Below are positions 7,130 to 13,992 of a DNA stretch of 64,000 bases, one piece after another (the stretch's first letter is position 1; each line of letters starts with the position of its first letter). Below the pieces are notes generated by a model, which saw only the letters and a list, made by a program, of their open reading frames with translations, did not search any database and was not told where the DNA came from. The position numbers were made by a program, and so were the translations under genes. The DNA comes from Azonexus hydrophilus. GTDB lineage: Bacteria > Pseudomonadota > Gammaproteobacteria > Burkholderiales > Rhodocyclaceae. The stretch is taken from NCBI RefSeq assembly GCF_905120355.1, contig NZ_CAJHOB010000004.1, positions 1 to 64,000 of the forward strand, read 5' to 3'.

Positions 7130-9531
7130 CGGCGCAACAACCTCAAGCCGTTGCCCACGACAAGCAAGCTGGCTCCCATGTCGGCAAACACGGCCATCCA
7201 CATCGTCGCGTGACCAGTGAAGGTGAGTACCAGAAACACCGCTTTGATGCCCAGTGCCAGCACGATGTTTTGCATCAACACCTGAGCCGTCGCACGCGAC
7301 AGGCGCACGAAAGTCGGAATCTTGCGCAGGTCATCGTCCATCAGGGCCACGTCCGCCGTCTCGATGGCGGTGTCGGTGCCTGCGGCCCCCATTGCAAATC
7401 CGATGTCAGCACGTGCCAACGCTGGGGCATCGTTGATACCGTCGCCCACCATGCCGATCTTGCCAGTCTGCGCCAGTTGTTCGACCTCGCGTAGTTTGTC
7501 CTGTGGCAGCAAGTTGCCCTGCGCACGATCGATCCCGGCTTGCGTGGCAATTGTCTGGGCCGTGTGCGGGTTGTCGCCGGTCAACATCATGGTGCTGATG
7601 CCGAGTGCATGCAGCTCGCCGATGGCGCTCCTGCTGCTGTCCTTGATGGTGTCTGCTACCGCGATCAGGGCTAGCGCACCCTTTGTACTCACCAGCGTCA
7701 CGACAGTTTTGCCTTCACGCTCTATCGTAGCGATGCGCTGCTCCAATTCAGGTGGACAATGCCCCAGCTCTTCGAGCATCCGATGGTTGCCAAGGTGATA
7801 GGTCACACCGTCAATACTGCCGCGCACGCCCCGACCTGGCAGTGCAGCGAACTCGGCCACGTCGTGCAGCGCAACCCCTTCGACATGCGCTGCCTGCGCC
7901 ACGGCTTTGGACACGGGATGGTCAGAGCGAGCCGCGAGACTGGCGGCAATGCTCCGGCTGCTGGCAGGTGGCGCATCGCCCCACGCTACGAAATCGGTTT
8001 GCGCAGGTTTGCCGTGCGTGATCGTGCCCGTCTTGTCCAGTGCCAACCAGCGCAGCTTGCGGCCTTCCTCCAGATAGACGCCACCCTTGATAAGAATGCC
8101 GTGGCGTGCAGCAGCGGCCAAGCCGCTAACGATGCTGACTGGTGTGGAGATTACCAGCGCGCACGGGCAGGCGACGACCAGCAAAACCAGCGAGCGGTAA
8201 ATCCAGTCCAGCCACGCCGCGCCCAAGAACAGCGGGGGAATCAGCGCGACCGCGACCGCCAAACCGAAAACGGCTGGCGTGTACCAGCGCGCAAACTGAT
8301 CGACAAAGCGTTGGGTGGGTGCTCGGCTGCCTTGGGCGGCTTCCACGGCGTGAATAATGCGGGCCAAGGTAGAGTTGCTGGCCACAGCCGTAACGCGATA
8401 CTCGAATGAGCCGGATTCGTTGATAGTGGCTGCAAACACTGGATCACCAGGCGCCTTGTCAACCGGCAAACTTTCGCCAGTGATCGGCGCTTGGTTGACC
8501 GTAGAGCGTCCTTCCAGCACTTCGCCATCGAGGGCGATACGCTCACCTGGCTTGACCCGAACCCGGCTGCCGATGGCGACCTGTTTGGCGTCCACTTCAT
8601 GCCACGAGCCATCCGACTGCTGCACCGTGGCTTGTTCCGGGGCAAGATCGAGCAGGCTACGAATGGCGTTGCGGGCACGGTCCAGCGACTTGGCTTCGAT
8701 CACTTCGGCCAGTGCAAACAGCACCATCACCATCGCCGCTTCTGGCCAGTGACCGATCAACATCGCGCCCGTGACGGCTATTGACATCAGGGCGTTCATG
8801 TTGAGGTTGCGGTTCTTGAGCGCAATCCAGCCCTTCTTGTAGGTGGAGAGGCCGCCCGTGAAGATGGCTACGAGTGCCAGAACGACGACTGACCAGTGGT
8901 TGCCGTTGTGCAGCCAGTAGATGGCTTCCGCAGCCAATGCAGCCGCCAAGGAGATGCCAAGGGGCCACCAGTTGGTAGACGCGACCGGCGATTCTGCCGA
9001 CGAGGAGCTGGCTTCCCCCGCATTGAGCACTTGCGCCTCGAAGTTCAGGGATTTCAGCGCGACCAATACCTCCGGTAGCGTATGGGGCGCATGACGCACG
9101 GACAGGGTGCGCTGCATCAGGTTGAAATCAAGATTGGCAACCCCGCCTATGCTGGCCAGCTTGTTGCGGATCAGCGCTTCTTCGGTTGGACAATCCATCT
9201 TGGCGATGACCAGCTTGGTCGTCTGCTCGCCAGAAGCTTTATCCATGCGTTCGGCCTGCATGCCGATGGCCTTTAACGCTTTCTCAACCGAAGACAACGA
9301 TGGTAGTTCGTGCCGCACGGCCAAGGTGCGCTGCATGAGGTTGAAGTCAAGCCCGACCACGCCCGGCAGCTCGCCCAGCTTGCTTCGGATCAGCGCTTCT
9401 TCCGTGGGGCAGTCCATGTTCTCGATACGGTAGACCACTTGGGCCGATTCCGCCGTTAGCTGGGCTAGCGCAGTGGGCTGGCTGATCGGTACGGCCGAGC
9501 AGCCGCACCCCTTCGAACCGCAATCGCTCAT
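7126..9531 (-). CDS. pbrA: Lead/cadmium/zinc-exporting P1B-type ATPase
   Basis: This 801-aa inner-membrane pump uses ATP to export soft divalent metals from the cytoplasm. A Cys-rich start (CGSKGCGC) is followed by two tandem heavy-metal-binding domains (about residues 30-95 and 103-165), each with the motif MDCPTEEALIR instead of the copper-type MxCxxC. The P-type core is complete: TGES actuator loop, ACPCAL in the ion-binding membrane helix, DKTGT phosphorylation site, SDHP, MLTGDN and VGDGINDAPAL. CPC with MDCPTEE marks the Zn/Cd/Pb subgroup (ZntA, CadA, PbrA). The lead-specific name is inferred from the pbrR and pbrBC neighbours; cadA would be equally defensible. It is transcribed from the MerR-type promoter at 9566-9596. 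Confidence 0.93.
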   Translation of the reverse strand: MSDCGSKGCGCSAVPISQPTALAQLTAESAQVVYRIENMDCPTEEALIRSKLGELPGVVGLDFNLMQRTLAVRHELPSLSSVEKALKAIGMQAERMDKASGEQTTKLVIAKMDCPTEEALIRNKLASIGGVANLDFNLMQRTLSVRHAPHTLPEVLVALKSLNFEAQVLNAGEASSSSAESPVASTNWWPLGISLAAALAAEAIYWLHNGNHWSVVVLALVAIFTGGLSTYKKGWIALKNRNLNMNALMSIAVTGAMLIGHWPEAAMVMVLFALAEVIEAKSLDRARNAIRSLLDLAPEQATVQQSDGSWHEVDAKQVAIGSRVRVKPGERIALDGEVLEGRSTVNQAPITGESLPVDKAPGDPVFAATINESGSFEYRVTAVASNSTLARIIHAVEAAQGSRAPTQRFVDQFARWYTPAVFGLAVAVALIPPLFLGAAWLDWIYRSLVLLVVACPCALVISTPVSIVSGLAAAARHGILIKGGVYLEEGRKLRWLALDKTGTITHGKPAQTDFVAWGDAPPASSRSIAASLAARSDHPVSKAVAQAAHVEGVALHDVAEFAALPGRGVRGSIDGVTYHLGNHRMLEELGHCPPELEQRIATIEREGKTVVTLVSTKGALALIAVADTIKDSSRSAIGELHALGISTMMLTGDNPHTAQTIATQAGIDRAQGNLLPQDKLREVEQLAQTGKIGMVGDGINDAPALARADIGFAMGAAGTDTAIETADVALMDDDLRKIPTFVRLSRATAQVLMQNIVLALGIKAVFLVLTFTGHATMWMAVFADMGASLLVVGNGLRLLRR

Positions 9532-9565
9532 GGCAATTCCTTTACGTAGATTTCATGTATTGTTC

Positions 9566-9596
9566 ATTAAAGACTCTATAGCTGCTATAGAGTCAA
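9566..9596 (-). promoter_or_regulatory. PbrR-type (MerR family) promoter/operator for the ATPase operon
   Basis: On the minus strand TTGACT (-35, 9591-9596) and TTTAAT (-10, 9566-9571) are 19 bp apart, the long spacer typical of promoters that MerR-family activators untwist. The spacer carries a dyad (ACTCTATAGC and GCTATAGAGT arms, 9573-9593). It lies in the 85-bp gap between divergent pbrA and pbrR. Metal-loaded regulator should activate pbrA and control pbrR. Confidence 0.9.
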
Positions 9597-9616
9597 GTTT
9601 TAAATGAGGATGAGAT

Positions 9617-10054
9617 ATGGAAATCAGGATTGGTGAACTTGCCAAGCGGACAAGGTGCGAGATCGTCACCATCCGCTACTACGAGAAGGAGGGGTTATTG
9701 CCAAAGCCAGCGCGCAGCGACGGCAACTTCCGGCTCTACGGTGATGCCCACGTCGAGCGCTTGCAGTTCATCCGCCATTGCCGTTCTCTCGACATGACGC
9801 TGGGAGAAATCCGGGCATTGCTGGGACTGCGAGACAACCCCAATCAGGATTGCGGCGAGGTCAATGCGCTACTGGATGGCCATATCCAGCAGGTGGAGGC
9901 CCGCGTGAAAGCGTTGTTGCAGTTGAAGAAACACTTGGTCGTTTTGCGCGAGAGGTGCTCAGGTGCTCGCCAAGTGGATGCGTGCGGCATCCTGCAAGGG
10001 CTGACGGATTGCGCTTGTCATCCAATTTCTACCCCCGGTTTACCTGTAGCTTGA
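9617..10054 (+). CDS. pbrR: MerR-family metal sensor, PbrR/CadR type
   Basis: This 145-aa transcriptional regulator has an N-terminal MerR winged-helix domain (MEIRIGELAKRT... VTIRYYEKEGLLP, residues 1-75), a long dimerisation helix (about 80-113) and a Cys-rich C-terminal metal site. Cysteines lie at 14, 55, 79, 114, 123, 132 and 134. C79 (QDCGEVN), C114 and C123 correspond to the soft-metal ligands of PbrR/CadR, and C14 and C134 match further PbrR cysteines. The C-terminus lacks the His cluster seen in some CadR proteins, which favours PbrR. It is divergent from the ATPase gene across the shared operator, and its stop lies 22 bp before the transposon end. Confidence 0.92.
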   Translation: MEIRIGELAKRTRCEIVTIRYYEKEGLLPKPARSDGNFRLYGDAHVERLQFIRHCRSLDMTLGEIRALLGLRDNPNQDCGEVNALLDGHIQQVEARVKALLQLKKHLVVLRERCSGARQVDACGILQGLTDCACHPISTPGLPVA

Positions 10055-10076
10055 TCTGCCCAACCGCATGATTGAG

Positions 10077-10114
10077 CTTAGCGTGCTTTATTTTCCGTTT
10101 TCTGAGGCGACCCC
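10077..10114 (-). repeat. Right 38-bp terminal inverted repeat of the transposon
   Basis: On the minus strand it begins GGGGTCGCCTCAG and ends GCACGCTAAG, identical to the left repeat except for C instead of T at position 8. The flanking bases outside are AAAAT, not the AGTCA found outside the left end. Confidence 0.95.
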
Positions 10115-10142
10115 AAAATGAAAACGGCTCCCAAAGGAGCCG
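10115..10142 (-). terminator. Rho-independent terminator of copK
   Basis: CGGCTCC (10125-10131) and GGAGCCG (10136-10142) form a 7-bp GC-rich stem with a 4-nt loop. Read on the minus strand it is followed by TTTTCATTTT (10115-10124). The U-tract ends directly against the transposon end, so the insertion stopped just short of it. Confidence 0.85.
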
Positions 10143-10165
10143 CCGAATTCGAGTGATGCGGGAAA

Positions 10166-10444
10166 TTAACCGCGATGGTATTTGTGCAGCAATTCGTCAA
10201 CACGCCAGATTTCGTTTCCGTTCATGATGATTTTTTTGCCGTCCTTGGTTTCCATCACATGGCCAGATTCCATATAGGTTGCGCGACCATATTTGTCTTC
10301 CATACCCATCTTGCCGTCTTTGAAAATATAAACAGTCGAACCGTCCTTCAACTCAATGGACTTCTCGACTTGAGAAGCATCAACTGCGTAGGCGGTAACA
10401 CCCAGGGAACTCAGGGCCACGATTGCGAGCATCTTCTTGAACAT
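10166..10444 (-). CDS. copK: Periplasmic copper-resistance protein CopK
   Basis: This small periplasmic copper-binding protein has 92 aa from the ATG at 10444; an ATG two codons upstream (10450) is also possible. I prefer the inner start because GAGGAG directly abuts the first ATG but lies 6 nt from the second. A signal peptide ends at AYA, giving a mature chain starting VDASQVEKS. The mature protein has the Met-rich CopK pattern: FKDGKMGMEDKYG, ATYMESGHVMETKDG and KIIMNGNEIWRVDE. In Cupriavidus metallidurans CopK binds Cu(I) through Met residues and also Cu(II). No other cop genes are beside it here, so it is probably a leftover of a larger copper cluster. Confidence 0.92.
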   Translation of the reverse strand: MFKKMLAIVALSSLGVTAYAVDASQVEKSIELKDGSTVYIFKDGKMGMEDKYGRATYMESGHVMETKDGKKIIMNGNEIWRVDELLHKYHRG

Positions 10445-10518
10445 TTTCATCTCCTCATGAATAGGTGCTGTTGTACTGCGATATCAATATTAAGGATTCG
10501 ATCCTGACAATTTGCCAA

Positions 10519-10548
10519 CGGCTGGGTGACAATTGCATCACCTAGCCG
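10519..10548 (-). terminator. Hairpin between the czcE-like gene and copK
   Basis: CGGCTGGGTGA (10519-10529) and TCACCTAGCCG (10538-10548) pair over 11 bp with one wobble, around an 8-nt loop, 10 bp after the stop of the czcE-like gene. There is no U-tract, so it may protect or process the transcript and not end it. Confidence 0.5.
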
Positions 10549-10557
10549 TCAGGTTGA

Positions 10558-10950
10558 TCAGCCGCCCTGATAGGCAGGGTTTTCGGTCACGTAGACGGTG
10601 ATGCCGTCGGCTCCCGATATGATCTTGGAAAGTGGAAACGGCGCGGTCCCCAGCGTGTCGAAGGTCCAGACGACGCTCTTGCCAGCGACGTTGATCTTGA
10701 TGGTCTCCAGACGCGTGACGTTCAGATATTTGCTACCGCTGGACAGAGTGACCTCTCGGTCGGCGTTTTTCGTGGCCGTGTAACCAAACGAAGCCAGTTG
10801 ATTTGCCGTCGGTGCGCTCTTGGTTTCTGAAACGTGGCTCAGCCAATGGTTGGTGCCGGCCTCGGAATAATCCTCGTGAGCGTAGCTCGTTCCAGCTGCA
10901 GCGAGGCTGATCGCAGCGATCAGGGCTAATTGGGAAAATTTCGTTTTCAT
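10558..10950 (-). CDS. CzcE-like periplasmic metal-binding protein
   Basis: The product is 130 aa with a Sec signal peptide (residues 1-24, ending TSYA). The mature part starts HEDYSEAGTNHW and then follows the CzcE pattern: SFGYTATKNADREVTLSSGSKYLNVTRLETIKI, VVWTFDTLG, FPLSKI and ITVYV. In Cupriavidus, CzcE is a periplasmic protein that binds copper through His ligands and is induced by several metals. AGGAG lies 7-8 nt upstream of the ATG at 10950. The same frame is open far upstream, but that part is Arg/Ser-rich non-coding reading and is rejected. It precedes copK on the same strand, and a two-gene metal-response unit is plausible. Confidence 0.85.
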   Translation of the reverse strand: MKTKFSQLALIAAISLAAAGTSYAHEDYSEAGTNHWLSHVSETKSAPTANQLASFGYTATKNADREVTLSSGSKYLNVTRLETIKINVAGKSVVWTFDTLGTAPFPLSKIISGADGITVYVTENPAYQGG

Positions 10951-11820
10951 GGTTCTCTCCTTGTGACATCGGGTTAATCGTGTCGGACTCATTTCGTCCA
11001 ACCGTGATGTCATCTTAGGAGTCCGATACCAACAGGACGCTGACCCCCGCGTTACATTTTTGAAAGCTTTTCGCCGGAAATGGTCAGGGAGAGAGGTGCC
11101 CGTCGCTTTCGCACCAACGTTACTTGGTTTTTCTGTCGAAGCAGAGTTTGTTAGATATAAATGCTGCCGTTCCTCGCTTCTGCTTACTGCGCGGCAGGTA
11201 ACCAGCAGTTTGCTGACCGAAGAGTGAAGTGATTCGAACGGCCGGATTGGCCGAGGTGCGGTAGCACGACCATCGCTCTGAACGGCCGCTCGACTCAGTA
11301 ACCTGCCGTTGCTATGCGCGCCACACGAAAGCCCGGATTGGGTCGGGGGCACGTATTCACCAGAACAAGAATCGGCCGATCAAGGCTGTCAGAGTCTGAA
11401 CGGCGGCTTACTGCCACATTGCAGCCCGACATACTAGTGGCAGGTGAATGACTGGATTAGCGGGGTTATACGACTTAGCCGTACGGACAGCAATACGCTA
11501 TCCACCCCGCATCGGTGATGAATAGTAAGTAGTCTGCCCACAGAAGCTGTTCATAACTCTGTGGAGAAGCCAGCTTTGGGTCGCCTCGACTACGGAAGAC
11601 TCGTTGAAACCCTTGCCCTGCCTAAAAAGCAATCAATTGAAAGGGTAATAGTAGTATTACTATTGCAGCGGCGGTTTGCGGTCTCTATTTAAATCGGCAA
11701 TCCGAACAAATAGTAGTTAATTTATTACCGAGTTGAAGCTGTGGATAAGTCTGTGCACACCCCGTGGGCAGGTGGCGTAAGTTGCTGCCTGGGCAGGCTG
11801 TTTTTGCCACTGCCTGTTTT
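10951..11820. other. 870-bp gene-free region with origin-like and repeated motifs
   Basis: No credible gene is visible. It holds GTTACATTTTTGAAAGC (11051-11067), which could be a metal-response operator for the czcE-like gene. A GAACGGC[CG]G motif occurs three times (11236, 11280, 11398). A 7-bp palindrome AATAGTA/TACTATT lies at 11647-11664. A perfect DnaA box (complement of TTATCCACA, 11740-11748) is accompanied by an 8-of-9 match at 11560-11568, with AT-rich DNA between (11620-11730). The two box regions share a GAAGCTGT context. This could be an old plasmid or element origin, or chance. Confidence 0.45.
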
Positions 11821-12207
11821 TCAGGCAGTGGCCTCCCCCGCATCTGCCGCCGCGAGCAATCGTTCGCATTCCTGCATCAGTTGCCGGGAAAACTCGGAGT
11901 CGTGACGTGGGTCGAGTGCTTCCATCATGTCGTGGGCAGCGTACAGTCCGGCTTCGCGGGTGAGCGTGGCAGCCAGATGGCGGGCCAGGGTGGCAGCGAG
12001 TTCGGCCAGTTGCCGCCGCCGTTGTTCCGGGAGCGTGGTTTGTCGTCGTTGCAGCCAGTCGGCCATTTCCCGTACCTGCTGGCCGATGCTGGGCCAGCTA
12101 CCGTGCTCGTACCAGGCGTGCAGTTGCTGTGCGGCACTGGCAAAAATCAGGGCAACGGCCAGACCTCGCGCTGAGGGTGTGGTATTTGCAGGGGGAAAGG
12201 GGAGCAT
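11821..12207 (-). CDS. Uncharacterised small helical protein downstream of sixA
   Basis: The product from the ATG at 12207 is 128 aa and I do not recognise it. It is rich in Ala, Gln, Arg and Leu and looks mostly helical: an N-terminal hydrophobic stretch (GLAVALIFASAAQQLHAWYEHG), a middle with QLAELAATLARHLAATLTREAG, and a C-terminus with DPRHDSEFSRQLMQECERLL. No signal peptide, metal site or enzyme motif is evident. The start is uncertain because no strong ribosome binding site precedes it. It lies 68 bp downstream of sixA on the same strand and probably shares its transcript. The opposite-strand frame at 11764-12174 is judged a shadow. Confidence 0.5.
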   Translation of the reverse strand: MLPFPPANTTPSARGLAVALIFASAAQQLHAWYEHGSWPSIGQQVREMADWLQRRQTTLPEQRRRQLAELAATLARHLAATLTREAGLYAAHDMMEALDPRHDSEFSRQLMQECERLLAAADAGEATA

Positions 12208-12275
12208 TGTCGGCGTGGGGCTGTCACAGAAGCTGCCAATTTTCGCATGCCGGCGGCTGCAGCCTGTCAGCGGGC

Positions 12276-12737
12276 TTACTTGCCGCGCAGGAAATCGGGC
12301 GAAATGACGGTACGCAGCACGGTCTGCGGTTCGCCTTCGCGGACGCGCCGTGCCAGCCACCAGAGCGAACCTTTCTTGATCGACCAGTCTGCTTCTTGCC
12401 CCCCGAGCAGGAGCGAGGCCAGCCGCCCCAGCCCGGGTTGATGGCCGATCAGCAATACCGAGCCACGGGCGGGGGGCCAGCCGATGGTGGCAAGCATGTC
12501 CGGGGTGCCACTTTCCGGACCGACGCCTGCTTCGACCTGAAATGGCAGGCCGAGGGCTTCCGCCGTCTGGCAGGTGCGCACGGTCGGGCTGGCGATGATG
12601 CGCAACTGGCGGGGCAGGTGTTGCGTCAGCCAGGCGGCGACGCTTGCTGCCTGTTTCCTGCCGCGTTCGGTCAGGGGGCGGGAATAATCGTCTGCACCAT
12701 CCTCTGCCTCGGCGTGGCGCCACAGCAATAAATCCAT
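12276..12737 (-). CDS. sixA: SixA-type phosphohistidine phosphatase
   Basis: This 153-aa cytoplasmic phosphatase belongs to the histidine phosphatase (phosphoglycerate mutase-like) superfamily. The catalytic RH pair is at residues 7-8 (LLLWRHAEAED), followed by RPLTERGRKQA and SPTVRTCQTAEALG. The second active-site His is in LLIGHQPGLGRL. SixA removes phosphate from His residues of phosphotransfer domains (ArcB, or PtsO/NPr in E. coli). The length is normal for the family. It starts a two-gene unit on the minus strand, divergent from the zinc-ribbon nuclease gene. Confidence 0.88.
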   Translation of the reverse strand: MDLLLWRHAEAEDGADDYSRPLTERGRKQAASVAAWLTQHLPRQLRIIASPTVRTCQTAEALGLPFQVEAGVGPESGTPDMLATIGWPPARGSVLLIGHQPGLGRLASLLLGGQEADWSIKKGSLWWLARRVREGEPQTVLRTVISPDFLRGK

Positions 12738-12961
12738 GTCTCACTCCTGAAGAAGGCCGGCATGCTAGCAAGCCTTCATTACTGGCATGTTGCAGGGGCT
12801 TCTGTGTCAATTGTGCGTTCTGATTTGTAATCTGGGCAAAAAAGCCGCTGCTAGAAACTCAATCTGGAGCCTGGAGTCAGGTGCGCAATGACGGATGAAA
12901 CCGTTTTGCCCGCCCTGGCGTCCTTGTATACTGACTATCTGCTCATTCCACTTCTTCTCTC

Positions 12962-13954
12962 ATGGCTATTTTTCGTTGCAACAAATGCGGTTTGCTTGCA
13001 GAGCAAGCCGACGATCAGGCCGGGCAAAGCTGTGCCTGCTCCCGCTGTGGTGCGAATGGCGCGATTTATCCCACCTTGTTTTTCATCGAAAAACTGCTGG
13101 ATCGCTATTTCGCCGCCCTGAAGGAAAACATACAGTTGAAGGGCGTGGCGGGGGAATCGTCTGCGCCGGCGGCGGTAGCGGGTAAGGAAAAAATCGACGC
13201 CATCGATTTGGCGAATACCGATTTCCTCGCCAGTGACCAGCAGCACGGCCCCATCTACGACTGGTTCCATAAGAAACAGATCAAGGCCGAGGCCAATCTG
13301 CGCAGCGTCGATACCAGCGGATTTTTCGACGAGGTGGCCGAGGCCATCGGGGCCAATCTGCCGGTTCTGAAAGAGGTGGTGGAACGCATCCGCTGGTCGC
13401 AGCAGAAGGAATATGCCGGCACCACGATTGCCCTGGAGAAAAAATCGCCGGAAGAAGCCAGGGCGATTTCCGAGTTCTGCCAGCAACTCTACGATTTCTC
13501 CTTCGTCGCCAAGTGTTTCCACAACAAGAAACCGGAAAACAGCGTCCGTCTGATCCTGCAAACAGCTCCGGCCATCCGCAATTTCTTCAACGGCGAGTGG
13601 CTGGAATGGCATGCCCTGATGAGCGCCCTGCGCCACGCCAAGGAGCACAAGCGCCGCTTTTCCTGCGCGCGCGGCCTGAAGCTGACACTTGCCAATGGCG
13701 ACAACCACGAGCTGGACGTGTTCATGCTCATCGACGGCACGACGCCGGTTTGCATCGAGTGCAAGAGCGGCGAATTCCGGCAGGACATTGACCGTTACCT
13801 GGCCTTGAAAAAACGCCTGGGCATGGATCGCAAGCAGTTCATCATGTGCATCGCCGGCCTGGAGGACGAAAAGACCCGCGCCTTCTCGGCTATGTACGAC
13901 TTGAGTTTCACCAACGAACGCGGGCTGTCGCAGCAGTTGGCCAGCCTGTTCTGA
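12962..13954 (+). CDS. Zinc-ribbon protein with Card1/DUF1887-like PD-(D/E)XK nuclease domain
   Basis: The product is 330 aa in three parts. Residues 1-32 form a zinc ribbon (C6, C9, then C24/C26 and C29). Residues 40-200 are a helical, Lys/Glu-rich linker. Residues 205-330 resemble the nuclease domain of the DUF1887/Card1 family: FFNGEWLEWHAL (E212), HELDVFMLIDG (D252) and VCIECKSG (E266, K268), then a conserved-looking IDRYLALKKRLG helix. The ELDV...ECKSG arrangement is a full PD-(D/E)XK site, so the domain should cleave DNA or RNA. I see no CARF domain, so it is not a standard cyclic-oligoadenylate effector. The patatin gene follows 38 bp downstream on the same strand. Its role is unknown. 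Confidence 0.72.
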   Translation: MAIFRCNKCGLLAEQADDQAGQSCACSRCGANGAIYPTLFFIEKLLDRYFAALKENIQLKGVAGESSAPAAVAGKEKIDAIDLANTDFLASDQQHGPIYDWFHKKQIKAEANLRSVDTSGFFDEVAEAIGANLPVLKEVVERIRWSQQKEYAGTTIALEKKSPEEARAISEFCQQLYDFSFVAKCFHNKKPENSVRLILQTAPAIRNFFNGEWLEWHALMSALRHAKEHKRRFSCARGLKLTLANGDNHELDVFMLIDGTTPVCIECKSGEFRQDIDRYLALKKRLGMDRKQFIMCIAGLEDEKTRAFSAMYDLSFTNERGLSQQLASLF

Positions 13955-13992
13955 GCCGCAGATGCGGGTTTTGCCCGCCGGAGAACGCAAAC

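Larger units (their letters stand above)
1576..10114. mobile_element. Tn21-type (Tn3 family) transposon with a lead/cadmium resistance module
   Basis: The 8539-bp element is bounded by 38-bp inverted repeats beginning GGGGTCG and ending CACGCTAAG that differ at one position (T versus C at base 8). It carries tnpA (stop inside the left repeat), tnpR and a res site at the left. The cargo is a broken lspA, a zinc-ribbon gene, a cadA tail, the PAP2-LspA fusion gene, pbrA/cadA and the divergent regulator pbrR, whose stop lies 22 bp from the right repeat. The repeats and TnpA match the Tn21/Tn501 group. No 5-bp target duplication is present (AGTCA on the left, AAAAT on the right), so the copy was probably rearranged after insertion or its ends come from different events. 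With intact tnpA, tnpR and both ends it could still be mobile. Confidence 0.93.

Noticed and set aside
10951..11352. N-terminal extension of the czcE-like gene
   Set aside because: A signal peptide and ribosome binding site begin at 10950; the upstream translation is random Arg/Ser-rich sequence.
11540..11760. DnaA boxes as the chromosomal origin
   Set aside because: dnaA, dnaN, rnpA and rpmH are absent, and only two boxes are seen; a plasmid or element relic is more plausible.
13846..13992. Upstream start for the patatin gene
   Set aside because: The extension overlaps the nuclease gene in another frame and lacks family similarity; the patatin motif starts just after 13993.
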